DNA of 64,000 nucleotides, taken from a bacterium. GTDB taxonomy: Bacteria; Bacteroidota; Ignavibacteria; Kapaibacteriales; UBA7675. This document shows, piece after piece, positions 17,340 through 26,563 of the stretch (position 1 is its first letter; each line of letters starts with the position of its first letter). Made by a program: the position numbers and the translations under genes. Where the stretch lies: positions 1-64,000 of the forward strand of contig JAUIKM010000021.1 of NCBI GenBank assembly GCA_030430495.1, given 5' to 3'. The notes under the pieces are model-generated. The model had not been told where the DNA came from and did no database searches. It saw only the letters and a program-made list of their open reading frames with translations.

Positions 17340-18758
17340 ATGCCTCGTTTCTATTTTATCGGTATCGGCGGAACCGCCATGGGCGCCGTGGCAATTGCGC
17401 TGGCGCGTACCGGCGCGACGGTGCACGGCTCCGATCACCGCGTTTATCCGCCGATGAGCGACGCTCTGCGCGCCGCCGGCATCTCCTGGTTTGATGGCTT
17501 TGATGAAAACAACCTTAACACCGGCGAGTACGACGTCATCGTGGCGGGCAATGCCGTCAGTCGCGGCAATCCCGAGATCGAATGGGCGCTGGACCGCCGC
17601 CGACGGATGACGTCCCTGCCGGAACTGGTGCGCAACGAACTGATCGGGTCGGGTGCTTCCGTCGTAGTTTCCGGAACACATGGAAAAACCACAACGACAT
17701 CGCTGGCGGCCTGGCTGCTCGATCACGCCGGCCTGCAACCCGGTTTCATGATCGGTGCGGTTCCCGCCAATTTCGACGGCGGCTGTCGCCTGCCGCAAAC
17801 GCCCGGTGCGCCGTTTGTCGTGGAAGGCGATGAATACGACAGCGCATTCTTTGACAAACGCTCCAAGTTTGTGCATTACCGCCCGGACATTGCAATTGTT
17901 AACGCCATAGAATTTGACCACGCCGATATTTTTGGCTCGCTCGACGAAATTAAACGCAGTTTCCGCCATATGCTGCGCCTGGTGCCGCGCGGCGGGCTGG
18001 TGCTGGCACGCGCCGAAGACGTCAATATTGACGCCGTTCTGGACGAAACCTGCTGCGCGGTTGAGCGCTTTGGATTCAGTGAAGCAGCCGACTGGCGGAT
18101 TGAATTGTTAAACAACTGGCCCGCGAGGTGTGAGTTCCGCCTGTTTCATCACGGTTCGTTTTATGGAGAGTTCAATCTTCCCATGGCGGGCGAGCACAAC
18201 GTGGCCAATGCAACGGCGGCGATCGCCGCGGCAAACCAACTCGGCGTGTCGGCGGAGCAGGCTGCCGCCGCACTTAAACAGTTTAAACCGCCCAGGCGGC
18301 GCCTCGAATTGCTCGGCACCTGGCGCGGAATGCGCGTAGTTGACGACTTTGCGCATCACCCGACGGCGATACGGGCCACCTTGAACGCGCTGAGGGATTC
18401 CACTGCCGGTCGTCTGCTGGCGGTGTTTGAACCGCGTTCCAATACCACGACGCGCAACATCTTTCAACGCGAACTGTCGACGGCCTTCGACCTGGCCGAT
18501 CTGGTTGTCATTGCACCCTTAAACAGGCCCGAGCGTTACCCCGCATCGGAACGGCTCGACCTGGAACAACTTAAACAGGATATTGAGTCGCGTGGTCCGC
18601 GCGTGTCTGTCATTCCGCAGGATGCTTCGCCGGACTGGGGCGCCGCCGCGCGCGATGTACTGACCGGGTACGGCAAATCCGGCGATCTGGTGGCGATACT
18701 GAGTAACGGCGCTGTCGGCGGCCTGCGGCAGCTGTTGATTCCGGCGGAATCGGCTTAA
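17340..18758 (+). CDS. mpl: UDP-N-acetylmuramate:L-alanyl-gamma-D-glutamyl-meso-DAP ligase (Mpl)
   Basis: A 472-residue Mur ligase. The N-terminal Rossmann motif FIGIGGTAMGAVA is followed by YPPMSDALRAAGI and GNAVSRGNPEIEWAL, then the ATP loop GTHGKTTTTSL and the stretch EGDEYDSAFFDKRSKF, a combination that separates Mpl from MurC. EFDHADIF and DDFAHHPTAI complete the central and C-terminal domains. Mpl re-attaches the recycled murein tripeptide to UDP-MurNAc, so the organism recycles DAP-type peptidoglycan. The ATG at 17340 is chosen because the fold starts three residues later; an alternative start at 17316 would add eight residues. Confidence 0.92.
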   Translation: MPRFYFIGIGGTAMGAVAIALARTGATVHGSDHRVYPPMSDALRAAGISWFDGFDENNLNTGEYDVIVAGNAVSRGNPEIEWALDRRRRMTSLPELVRNELIGSGASVVVSGTHGKTTTTSLAAWLLDHAGLQPGFMIGAVPANFDGGCRLPQTPGAPFVVEGDEYDSAFFDKRSKFVHYRPDIAIVNAIEFDHADIFGSLDEIKRSFRHMLRLVPRGGLVLARAEDVNIDAVLDETCCAVERFGFSEAADWRIELLNNWPARCEFRLFHHGSFYGEFNLPMAGEHNVANATAAIAAANQLGVSAEQAAAALKQFKPPRRRLELLGTWRGMRVVDDFAHHPTAIRATLNALRDSTAGRLLAVFEPRSNTTTRNIFQRELSTAFDLADLVVIAPLNRPERYPASERLDLEQLKQDIESRGPRVSVIPQDASPDWGAAARDVLTGYGKSGDLVAILSNGAVGGLRQLLIPAESA

Positions 18759-18964
18759 CATTTTTCGCGATCCCGATACGCGTGGAATTCGGTCTCGCCG
18801 ACGACCAATATTGCCAGGAAGCGAGCCGGAACGGAGTGAGGGCGCTGCAATCAGCAGTTTATCCGGAGTTGAACCAGAGGTTTTTGCAGTTGTTTAAGAG
18901 TGTTGACGCATTGTTCCGTTGCAGCGCCGCCGCTGAAGCGCGGCTTGCTTTCTGAGCATTTTGT

Positions 18965-19849
18965 TTATCCCCGTGCCGCGAGTTGTTGGTCGGTGAGCGA
19001 CTTTGAAGCGATGTGAAGTCGCCGGCGATACAGGCCAAATGCGGCGCAGAATACCAGTCCCATGCAGAGAGCCATTGCGCCCGCGATGGATGCATCCAGC
19101 CACGCAGCCAGATAGTAGCCGCCCACAACGGCCAGGCTGCCAAGCAGAACGGTCAACAACAGCATGTGTTTAAAATTATCAGTTAACAGATAGGCCGCCG
19201 CCGGCGGTGCGATGAGAAATGCCACGACCAGAATGGCGCCGACCGACTCAAATGCCGCCACCGTGGTGAGTGAAACCGCGCCCATGAGAAGGTAGTGCCA
19301 GAGCGAGACGGATACACCGATAATAGCCGCATAGGCCGGATCAAATGTGGTGATGTACAATTCTTTGTAGCCCAGGAAAATAAATGAGAGGACCAGAATC
19401 AGCGCGCCGCCGACAATCCACACGGCGCGCGGTCCCATGTCCACGCCGCCTATGTCCAGCGTGTAGAGCGGAGCCAGGGCGATCTCGCCGTACAGGATGC
19501 AGTCCAGATCCAGGTCGACGTCGCCGGCAAACGCACTTGCAAGGATTACTCCGAGGGCAAACAGGCTGGTGTAGGTAAGACCGATTGATGCGTCAATCTG
19601 CAGCATTCCGCGCCGATGCAGGGTCTCGATCAAGAAAGTCGTCAGCAGACCGACGGCCGCCGCGCCGAGCAACATGGGAATGGAATCGCGCGATTCACTG
19701 ATCATAAATGCGATCACAATACCGGGCAGCACGGCGTGGGCGATGGCGTCGCCGACCATGGCCATGCGCCGCAGAATGAGGTAGGATCCCAGCAGGCCGC
19801 ATGTGGCGGCCACGAGTACGCCGATCAGGATAATCCAGAAGTCGTTCAT
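18965..19849 (-). CDS. Metal ABC transporter permease (ZnuB/MntB/TroD family)
   Basis: A 294-residue inner-membrane permease with about eight hydrophobic segments. The start MNDFWIILIGVLVAATCGLLGSYL, the motif GDAIAHAVLPGIVIAF and the later GAILVVAFLIAPPAAAYLL are standard for the ABC-3 family that imports Mn2+, Zn2+ or Fe2+. The ATG at 19849 comes 2 bp after the stop of the upstream permease gene. It is the last gene of the four-gene operon. The paired permease with a fused DtxR-type domain makes a heterodimeric channel likely, as in TroCD. Confidence 0.9.
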   Translation of the reverse strand: MNDFWIILIGVLVAATCGLLGSYLILRRMAMVGDAIAHAVLPGIVIAFMISESRDSIPMLLGAAAVGLLTTFLIETLHRRGMLQIDASIGLTYTSLFALGVILASAFAGDVDLDLDCILYGEIALAPLYTLDIGGVDMGPRAVWIVGGALILVLSFIFLGYKELYITTFDPAYAAIIGVSVSLWHYLLMGAVSLTTVAAFESVGAILVVAFLIAPPAAAYLLTDNFKHMLLLTVLLGSLAVVGGYYLAAWLDASIAGAMALCMGLVFCAAFGLYRRRLHIASKSLTDQQLAARG

Positions 19850-19851
19850 GC

Positions 19852-21180
19852 TCAACCGTGTTTTTGCGGGATGACGCGCGCATGCGGATCGATCTGCGGA
19901 TGATCGAGCAGCGCTTCAAGTTCGTGTTCCAGTTCCGGCGTCAGAATGTGCTCTATCGTTTCGGCGTCGTCGTGGACGTGGTCCGGCGCGATGCCGACAT
20001 ACTGCGTCAGATATACTTCCCAGAGACGGTGCAGGCGCGTGATGCGGGCGCCGCGCATCCGGCCTTCGGCGGTCAGCGCCCAGGCGGCGCCTTCGCGCCG
20101 CACGTAGCCGTGTCGTCGCAGTTGCTCCAGGCCGCGGCGCAGGACGGTCCCATCCATCGGCCGCCGCGCGAGGATGTCGTCGCTGCTGCGCGCCGCGTAA
20201 AAGTCGTCGTCCTGCTCGCCCAGATGAAAGAGCGCTTTCAGGATATTTTCATGGCGTATACGGCCGGCATTGCGGCGTTGCCGCAGCTGGCGCGCCAGCG
20301 CGCCGCGTCGCGGTGCAAAGAGCACCGAGAGGATGGCGAAGCCGGTCAGAACGATCACAATCCAGGGACCCGTCGGTGCGCGCGGCGCGGCAAACGAGGC
20401 GTAAGCGCCCGTCAGGCCCGCCAGTGCGCCGAAAAGCGCCGCCAACAAAATCATGACGGGCAGGCGCTCAGTCCAGTAGCGCGCCGCTGCGGGCGGCGTG
20501 ATCAGAATGGCGGCGGTCATTACCACGCCGACCGCCTGAATGGCAACAATTACGGCCAGCACGGTCAGCGTTGTGAGCGTCAGTTCCAGCCGACGCACCG
20601 GCAGACCGGTGACTGCGGCGAATTCCTCGTCAAATGACATCAACTGGAATTCTTTGTAGAGCATCAAAGTGATGAAGACCAGAACGGTGGCCACAGCGCC
20701 GAACAGGAGCACGTCGCCCGCCGTCAGCGCGGCTATGCGTCCGAACAGAATGCTGTTGAGGCCCGCTTTTTCCGCGCTGCTGCCGTGCTGGATGAGCGTC
20801 AGCAGCAGGATGCCGATGCCGAAGAAGACCGACAACACCAGACCAATCGCCGTGTCTTCTTTGATGCGCGACTTGAAACTGATATAATCGATCAGGCGCA
20901 GCGAGATCCATGAGGAGACAAACGCACCAACTATCAGCGCAAGCGGGTGTTTGGGCGATATGTCCGTCCAGCCCAGCGAACCCATGAAGTCGACCAGGAT
21001 AAAAGCCAGACAGACGCCGGGCAGCACGGCATGCGCCACGGCGTCGCCCACCAGAGCACGCTTGCGCAGGAAGGTAAAGCAGCCCACCACGGCGGCGCCG
21101 ATGCCGAGCAGCATTGCTCCGAGACTGACGGCGCGGACACCGGGATCGTCGAATGTCAGGAATTCGATCAGGCTGTTCAT
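19852..21180 (-). CDS. Metal ABC transporter permease fused to a DtxR-type regulator domain
   Basis: A 442-residue protein in two parts. Residues 1 to about 290 form an ABC-3 permease with eight or nine hydrophobic segments (GDAVAHAVLPGVCLAF; AILITPPAAARYW). Residues of about 305-442 are a cytoplasmic DtxR-like module: a winged helix (HENILKALFHLGEQ ... LRRGLEQLRRHGYVRREG ... LTAEGRMRG) and the metal-binding/dimer region (HRLWEVYLTQYVG, HVHDDAETIEH) ending in DPHARVIP. Candidate metal ligands (H-x3-E and H-x3-E-x2-E-H) are kept. This may let the transporter sense cytoplasmic metal, or act as a membrane-tethered regulator of its own operon. Fusions of this type are seen in some Bacteroidota and related groups. 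Confidence 0.85.
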   Translation of the reverse strand: MNSLIEFLTFDDPGVRAVSLGAMLLGIGAAVVGCFTFLRKRALVGDAVAHAVLPGVCLAFILVDFMGSLGWTDISPKHPLALIVGAFVSSWISLRLIDYISFKSRIKEDTAIGLVLSVFFGIGILLLTLIQHGSSAEKAGLNSILFGRIAALTAGDVLLFGAVATVLVFITLMLYKEFQLMSFDEEFAAVTGLPVRRLELTLTTLTVLAVIVAIQAVGVVMTAAILITPPAAARYWTERLPVMILLAALFGALAGLTGAYASFAAPRAPTGPWIVIVLTGFAILSVLFAPRRGALARQLRQRRNAGRIRHENILKALFHLGEQDDDFYAARSSDDILARRPMDGTVLRRGLEQLRRHGYVRREGAAWALTAEGRMRGARITRLHRLWEVYLTQYVGIAPDHVHDDAETIEHILTPELEHELEALLDHPQIDPHARVIPQKHG

Positions 21181-21271
21181 GCGCGTGAGTTTTCAGAGTT
21201 GTTGAAGCCGGAATATTGTTAAACAGGAGAGCAAAGGGAATGCAATGCAAACTGAGGTCGTTCCGCGACGG

Positions 21272-22060
21272 CTACGTTTCGCGCGTGGGAAACTCTTCTT
21301 TCTGAAGCAGGTTGCCGACTTTGCTGAGCAGCGTGAGTTTGCCGCCGTAGGTTTTCTGCAGGAGTTCCGCCGTGAACACCTTGTCGGCCGGGCCGCTGGC
21401 TACGAGGCGCATGTTGAGCAGAACGACCCAGTCAAAATAGTCGAGCGCCGACTGCAGATCGTGATGCACGGCCAGGATCGTGCGACCTCGCGCGCGCATA
21501 CCGCGAAGAATCTCGACGATCGCCGCTTCAGTTGCGGCGTCGACGCCGGTAAACGGTTCGTCCATGATGTAGAAATCGGCGTCCTGCGCCAGCGCACGCG
21601 CCAGGAAGACGCGTTGCTGCTGTCCGCCGGAGAGCTGCGATATCTGCCGGTCGCCCAGGTGTTCAATGCCGACGCGGTGCAGGCACTCGTCGGCTTTGTC
21701 GCGATCGGCGCGCCGCGGCCGCCGGAAAAGTCCGAGCTTGCCGTAGCGTCCCATCAGGACGACGTCGCGCGCCGAGGCGGGGAAGTCCCAGTCGACGGAC
21801 TCGCGCTGCGGCACATAACTGATGCGTTCTCGGACTTCGTCAAGCGGGCGGCCGTAAATCTGCACGTAGCCGCTGCCGGCGGGCACCAATCCCATCACAG
21901 CTTTGATCAGCGTGGTTTTGCCGGCGCCGTTGGGACCGATCACGCCGACGATGGCGCCTTCGGGGATTGTCAGATCGACGTCCCAGAGCACGGGTCGACG
22001 ATTGTAGCTGATCGTCAGGTCGTGAATCTCAAGGGCGGGATTGTCAACTGCTACATTCAT
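21272..22060 (-). CDS. Metal ABC transporter ATP-binding protein (ZnuC/MntA/TroB type)
   Basis: A 262-residue ABC ATPase with Walker A GPNGAGKTT, Q-loop YVPQRESVDWDFP, signature LSGGQQQR, Walker B DFYIMDEPF and the switch His in AVHHDL. The Q-loop sequence with VDWDFP is characteristic of Mn/Zn/Fe chelate importers of this group. GAGG precedes the ATG at 22060, which lies 7 bp after the end of the substrate-binding protein gene. It powers import through the two permeases encoded downstream. Confidence 0.92.
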   Translation of the reverse strand: MNVAVDNPALEIHDLTISYNRRPVLWDVDLTIPEGAIVGVIGPNGAGKTTLIKAVMGLVPAGSGYVQIYGRPLDEVRERISYVPQRESVDWDFPASARDVVLMGRYGKLGLFRRPRRADRDKADECLHRVGIEHLGDRQISQLSGGQQQRVFLARALAQDADFYIMDEPFTGVDAATEAAIVEILRGMRARGRTILAVHHDLQSALDYFDWVVLLNMRLVASGPADKVFTAELLQKTYGGKLTLLSKVGNLLQKEEFPTRET

Positions 22061-22067
22061 GCATACC

Positions 22068-23009
22068 TCATTGCAGGCCGGCGGCGATTGTTCGGACGTT
22101 GGCGCGGATCATGCCGATATAAGTTCCTTCTTCCGTACCTGGTTCGCCCATGGCGTCGGAGAACAGCCGCCCGCCGACCATCAGTTCGTGGCCGCGTTCG
22201 CGTGAGCTTTCAATGACGGCGTCGATAGCCTGGCGCGAAACTGAAGTCTCAACAAAAATCGCCTTGATGTTGCGCCGCACGATCATGTCGACCAGATCGA
22301 CGCGGTCGCGCAAGCCGAATTCGGACAATGTTGAGAGGCCCTGCAGTCCGCGAACTTCGAAGTCATAGGCCTGACCAAAGTACCCGAAGGCGTCGTGCGC
22401 CGTGATCAGGACGCGGGATTCAAGCGGGATCGGCGCGAGAGTTTCCTTCACTTCCTTATCCAGTGCTTCGAGTTTGCCGACGTAAGTTCTTGTGTTGTTC
22501 ATCAAAGAATCACTGTCGAGAAAGTCAAAACCCGAAAGAGTGTCGCGCAGATGTTTAATGGCACGCGTCCAGAGCGACACGTCGAACCAGATGTGCGGGT
22601 CGTAGGCGCTCTCGAAATTATCGGCGCTGATCAGCGTGCGCGTGCGCAGCATTTCGGCCATGGCGATGACCGGTTTTTCTTTGGCGAGCCGTTCGAGCAC
22701 TTCCACCATTTTGCCTTCCAGGTGCAGGCCGTTGTACACGATTATGTCGGCAGATTCAAGCCGTTCCAGATCGCCGTGCGTGGCTTTGTAGAGGTGCGGG
22801 TCCACTCCGGGGCCCATCAGGGTTTCCACCTGCGCCTGACTGCCGACCAGATTGGCGACGGCGTCGCCCAGCATTCCGGTGGTGGCGACGATGCGCGGCG
22901 GGCCGTCGGCCTGAGCGGCACTCCTGTCGTTTTCACTGCCGCAGGACGCCAGCAGCAGGGTGAAGATTACGGCTGCCAGCGCCGTGATTGAATGTGGTTT
23001 GATGTGCAT
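22068..23009 (-). CDS. Metal-binding lipoprotein of the ABC importer (ZnuA/TroA/MntC family)
   Basis: A 313-residue protein with a lipoprotein signal peptide (lipobox LLASC at about residues 19-23), followed by the cluster-9 binding-protein core: IVATTGMLGDAVANLVG, LMGPGVDPHLYKAT (first His ligand), YNGLHLEGKM (second His), a conserved His in LITAHDAFGYFG, and the Asp-containing C-terminal end. The wording GPGVDPHLYK and the lack of a His-rich loop favour Mn2+ or Fe2+ over Zn2+, but this is not proof. First gene of the operon; its promoter region carries the DtxR-type palindromes at 23075-23102. Confidence 0.9.
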   Translation of the reverse strand: MHIKPHSITALAAVIFTLLLASCGSENDRSAAQADGPPRIVATTGMLGDAVANLVGSQAQVETLMGPGVDPHLYKATHGDLERLESADIIVYNGLHLEGKMVEVLERLAKEKPVIAMAEMLRTRTLISADNFESAYDPHIWFDVSLWTRAIKHLRDTLSGFDFLDSDSLMNNTRTYVGKLEALDKEVKETLAPIPLESRVLITAHDAFGYFGQAYDFEVRGLQGLSTLSEFGLRDRVDLVDMIVRRNIKAIFVETSVSRQAIDAVIESSRERGHELMVGGRLFSDAMGEPGTEEGTYIGMIRANVRTIAAGLQ

Positions 23010-23074
23010 TGCAAGTGTGCCCTTGTTGTTATCAGGCTGCTAGGAACGCATGAAGAGCGCAATAATTATCACAA

Positions 23075-23102
23075 GTCTAAAAAAATATTTAGACATGTCT
23101 AA
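23075..23102. promoter_or_regulatory. DtxR/MntR-type operator upstream of the metal importer operon
   Basis: Two overlapping inverted repeats are visible. TTAGACATGTCTAA at 23089-23102 is a perfect palindrome, and GTCTAAA (23075-23081) pairs with TTTAGAC (23088-23094) across 6 bp. The core TTTAGACATGTCTAA closely resembles known MntR/DtxR-family boxes. It lies 66 bp upstream of the binding-protein gene and 47 bp from the divergent helicase gene, so repression by Mn2+ or Fe2+ is likely for the operon. The regulator may be encoded elsewhere or be the DtxR part of the fused permease. Confidence 0.75.
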
Positions 23103-23148
23103 TTTTTGCCGCTCAAAGCCTGTCGCAATTTTTAGCTAATTTCGAATC

Positions 23149-25977
23149 ATGGAACAACTGGCGGCTCTGGGTGAGTTTATCGCGCTCGACTTTGAAACGA
23201 CCGGATTATCGGCCGACGAGCACAAGATCATTGAAATTGGTGCTATTCACGTGTGCGACGGACGCGAACGCGGCCGTTACGCACACCTTGTACATCCGGG
23301 GACTCCGATTCCGCGCGAAATAACGCAGCTGACGGGCATCGCCGATGCCGACGTGGCTTCCGCGCCGTCGATGGAAGAACTGCGCGATGAGTTTGCCGCC
23401 TTTCTTGGCGATCTGCCGATTATGGCGCACAATGCGACTTTTGAGTTGAGTTTTCTGCGGCAGGTCTTCGGCTCCGATTTCACGCGTCCGCTGCTCGATT
23501 CCTATGAATTACTTGTTCTGATGTACCCGCAGGCTTCCAGCCACAGCCTTGAACACTTTTCTCGTCACTTCGGGCTGTCGGTTGAGGCGCGTCACCGCGG
23601 TCTCAATGACGCGCTTGATATGGTAAACGTCGTCGCATCCGCCGCAGCCGAACTTGCGCAGCCCGGATACGCAGGGCTGTGCGCCGTGGTTAACAGTCGG
23701 CTCAGCGATGCGCCTGCCTGGTCCTGGCAGCCGCTGTTTGCCGATAAACATCCTGACGCCCGCCTCCCCAAACTGCGCAATTTCAAATACACCTATGGCG
23801 AGCGCGAACGGCAGCCGCTTAAGCAGGATTTGTCTTCGGCGCCCGAGCAGTTAAACAAAGCCGAATTTTTTGGGCGAGTGTTTGCGCAATACGAAGTGCG
23901 CCCGGAGCAGGGCGTTCTGGCGCGCCGCGCCGCCGAGACGCTCCGCGACGGCGGGGTCTATGCGGCGGAAGCCGGCACGGGCATCGGCAAGACGATGGCG
24001 TACACGACCGCGGCGCTGGCCGCACTTGCGCGCGACGCCGAGTCTCCGGTCGTGATAACCACGCATACCAAATCGTTGCAGAACCAATTTTTTGATCGCG
24101 AGCTGCCGCGTCTGCGCGAGCTCTTTGGGCTCGACGATTTGCGCGCCGTGCTGATCAAGGGTATGAACAATTACGCCTGCCTGCGCAAAATCAACGATAT
24201 CGTCGCGGCGGCGCGCATTCTCGACACGCCGGAGTCGCGCTTTGGCGCGGCGTTTCTGGAACACTGGACGTCCGTCAGCAGCGAAGGCGAAATGGATGAG
24301 CTGCCGCGTTCGCTCTACGGCAACAGCGTGGTGGCCGACGTTCTCTACGGCGGGCGGGCGCTCAACCGCGACTGCACGCGCCAGCAATGTGAGTTCTACG
24401 AGCAGTGTTTTTACTTCCGCAAGCGTTGGGAAGCTGAAAGCGCGCATTTGCTGATGGTCAATCACTCGCTGCTGATGATCTGGCCGGCGGCCTATCCGCG
24501 ATTTACACGCCTGATAGCCGACGAGGCCGACGAGTTGTACCGCGAAGCTATCGAAGCTTACAGCCGTTCGGTGGCGCATCAGGCGCTGCGCGAACAGAGC
24601 ACGCGTCTGTTCGACAGTCGCGGCCTGCTGCCGCTGTTGCTGGCGCGTCTGCAGGAAAAAAGCTGCAATGACGCGCAGTTTGCGGCGCTGGCCGACATCA
24701 ACGAAGCGATGCCGGATGTTAAACGCCGCCTGGGCGAAGCGCTGCTGGAAGTTGACAATCTGTTCAGTTCACTTAAACGCGACGACATCTACACCTTGCA
24801 GTTCGCGCTGAGCGATCAGTGGCTCAACGACACGCAACGCGGCGCCGTGTCCGAATGCATCGAGAACTTGCGTGGCGCCGTCGCCGCCGTACAGAAAATT
24901 GTGAAGTCGGCTATTGAATTGCTCGGCGAGACCGAGGAATCGCAGGCCGCCACTGCTGCGCATGCCGAGTTGATCTACCGTCACGATGAAATATCAGAAG
25001 CCGTGACGACGCTGACGGATTATCTGGAAGTCGACGAAAAGCGGCACGCGGCATTCGTGCGCGTGGAAGACCAGGATTGGAGCGTCGTCGTGGCGCCGTT
25101 TAACATCGGCGAGCTCTTTCACGAGCGCGTCGTTGCAAACATGCATGGTCTGGTGATGACAAGTGCGACGCTCTCGACGCGCCAGGACATGAGCGACGTC
25201 GATGAGCTGTGTGGTTTGAATCTGGGCGAAAAAACTGTTAAACACGATCGTTTTGAATCGCCTTTTGACTATCGCAACAACGCGCGTCTCGTGTTCCTCA
25301 AAGGATTTCCGTCCAACAATACGCCGCGTTTCCCGCAGAAGGCGGCCGAATTTATCGCACAGGCGGGCCTGATGCTGGACGGCGGCACGCTGGTGCTGTT
25401 TACGTCCAAGGACCGCCTGCGCCGCACGCACGATTATTTAATGCCGATGTTAATGCCGCACGGCATCACACTAATTTCTCATGGCATCACCAACATGTCG
25501 ATCCAGCGCTGCATCGAGCAATTCATGAACACGCCGCGGTCGGTTCTGATGGGCGCGCGCGGCATGTGGAAAGGCGTCGACATTCCCGGCAGCAAACTGC
25601 AGTGCGTCATGATCGACAAAATGCCCTATGCCGTGCCGACGCCCTACACGCGAGGGCTGCAGGCCAATCTGATCCGCTCCTACCGCGAGCGCGCATTTGA
25701 AAGGGGAGAGGAGCCCGACGAACGCCGCATGAAATCGCGCGCCTGGAATGAAGTGGACAAACCGCAGATGTTTCAGTCGTTTCGTCAGATGTTCGGCCGA
25801 CTTATTCGCAGCGAAACCGACCGCGGCATAATGGTGGTGCTCGATCCGCAGTTGCAGGGCCCGCAGCTCTCCAATCGCCATCTGGAACTGGTGCGTCTGC
25901 TGCCGGAGATGCCCTACAAACTGGCCTATTCGGACGAAGCGCTGCGCGAGCTGGAGTTTCTGCTGCCCGAATTCTGA
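23149..25977 (+). CDS. DinG-like helicase with N-terminal DnaQ-type exonuclease domain
   Basis: A 942-residue two-domain protein. Residues 1 to about 175 are a DEDDh exonuclease: ALDFETTGL (Exo I), AHNATFELSFL (Exo II) and HRGLNDALD (Exo III). The rest is an XPD/DinG-type superfamily 2 helicase: Walker A AGTGIGKTMAY, TTHTKSLQNQFF, four Cys for an iron-sulfur cluster (C in NYACLRK and the group C-x4-C-x5-C around residues 410-422), the box ADEADELY in place of DEAH, and TSATL. It matches the Firmicutes DinG / epsilon-helicase architecture and should act in repair or removal of DNA/RNA structures. Its promoter overlaps the metal operator region. No strong ribosome-binding site is seen. Confidence 0.88.
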   Translation: MEQLAALGEFIALDFETTGLSADEHKIIEIGAIHVCDGRERGRYAHLVHPGTPIPREITQLTGIADADVASAPSMEELRDEFAAFLGDLPIMAHNATFELSFLRQVFGSDFTRPLLDSYELLVLMYPQASSHSLEHFSRHFGLSVEARHRGLNDALDMVNVVASAAAELAQPGYAGLCAVVNSRLSDAPAWSWQPLFADKHPDARLPKLRNFKYTYGERERQPLKQDLSSAPEQLNKAEFFGRVFAQYEVRPEQGVLARRAAETLRDGGVYAAEAGTGIGKTMAYTTAALAALARDAESPVVITTHTKSLQNQFFDRELPRLRELFGLDDLRAVLIKGMNNYACLRKINDIVAAARILDTPESRFGAAFLEHWTSVSSEGEMDELPRSLYGNSVVADVLYGGRALNRDCTRQQCEFYEQCFYFRKRWEAESAHLLMVNHSLLMIWPAAYPRFTRLIADEADELYREAIEAYSRSVAHQALREQSTRLFDSRGLLPLLLARLQEKSCNDAQFAALADINEAMPDVKRRLGEALLEVDNLFSSLKRDDIYTLQFALSDQWLNDTQRGAVSECIENLRGAVAAVQKIVKSAIELLGETEESQAATAAHAELIYRHDEISEAVTTLTDYLEVDEKRHAAFVRVEDQDWSVVVAPFNIGELFHERVVANMHGLVMTSATLSTRQDMSDVDELCGLNLGEKTVKHDRFESPFDYRNNARLVFLKGFPSNNTPRFPQKAAEFIAQAGLMLDGGTLVLFTSKDRLRRTHDYLMPMLMPHGITLISHGITNMSIQRCIEQFMNTPRSVLMGARGMWKGVDIPGSKLQCVMIDKMPYAVPTPYTRGLQANLIRSYRERAFERGEEPDERRMKSRAWNEVDKPQMFQSFRQMFGRLIRSETDRGIMVVLDPQLQGPQLSNRHLELVRLLPEMPYKLAYSDEALRELEFLLPEF

Positions 25978-26097
25978 CCTGATCCGGAGCGCTTCGCCTC
26001 CTTGTTGACACTGCGGCGGCTTGCTTTTTTCTCTTGTTAATCTGTGTGTTTAATGCGGCGGTTCGCCGTGCCTGTGCAATACTGGTATGTTAAACAG

Positions 26098-26123
26098 TTA
26101 ACATTCTGCGTGGAGAATGTTAA
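26098..26123. terminator. Hairpin at the end of the YjbQ gene
   Basis: TTAACATTCT (26098-26107) and AGAATGTTAA (26114-26123) form a perfect 10-bp stem around a 6-base loop that overlaps the yjbQ stop codon. It could terminate yjbQ on the minus strand and perhaps the helicase gene on the plus strand. A long U-tract is absent, so confidence is moderate. Confidence 0.45.
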
Positions 26124-26563
26124 TCGCCGATTTCACCGTGGGCGGTTAATACCAGCGTGCGGCGGCGCATTTGTTCGCGGTGTTCGCAGAGATAGATGCC
26201 CTGCCATGTGCCCAGCGCCAGGCGGCCGCGGCTGATCGGCACGCTGACCGAACTGCCGAGTATCGAAGCTTTGATATGCGACGTCATGTCGTCCGGTCCT
26301 TCAAACACGTGGCGGTAGAGCGATGGATCCTCGGGCATCAGCCGCGAAAAGTGATCTTCAAAATCGAGCCGAACGGTCGGGTCGGCGTTTTCGTTGATCG
26401 TCAGTGAGGCGCTGGTGTGCTGGACAAAAGCGTGCAGCATTCCGGCGCGGATCTCGCCAATCTGCGGCATAGCGTCCTGGATGGCGCGCGTTATCACGTG
26501 GAAGCCGCGCCGGAAGGGCGGCAGAGTCAGATGGTTCTGAAAGTAGCGGATCGAAACTGTCAT
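26120..26563 (-). CDS. yjbQ: YjbQ/UPF0047 family protein (secondary thiamine-phosphate synthase type)
   Basis: A 147-residue protein, the usual length of the family. Conserved features include GFHVITRAI near the N-terminus, HTSASLTINENADPTVRLDFE (the strongly conserved HTSA-x-L-x-I-x-E-x-x-D), MTSHIKASILGSSVSVPI, and GTWQGIYLCEHRE. Some members have weak thiamine-phosphate synthase activity; the physiological role is not settled. The ATG at 26563 fits the family start (MTVSIRYFQ); a longer frame to 26605 only adds an unrelated Ser-rich segment. Confidence 0.88.
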   Translation of the reverse strand: MTVSIRYFQNHLTLPPFRRGFHVITRAIQDAMPQIGEIRAGMLHAFVQHTSASLTINENADPTVRLDFEDHFSRLMPEDPSLYRHVFEGPDDMTSHIKASILGSSVSVPISRGRLALGTWQGIYLCEHREQMRRRTLVLTAHGEIGD

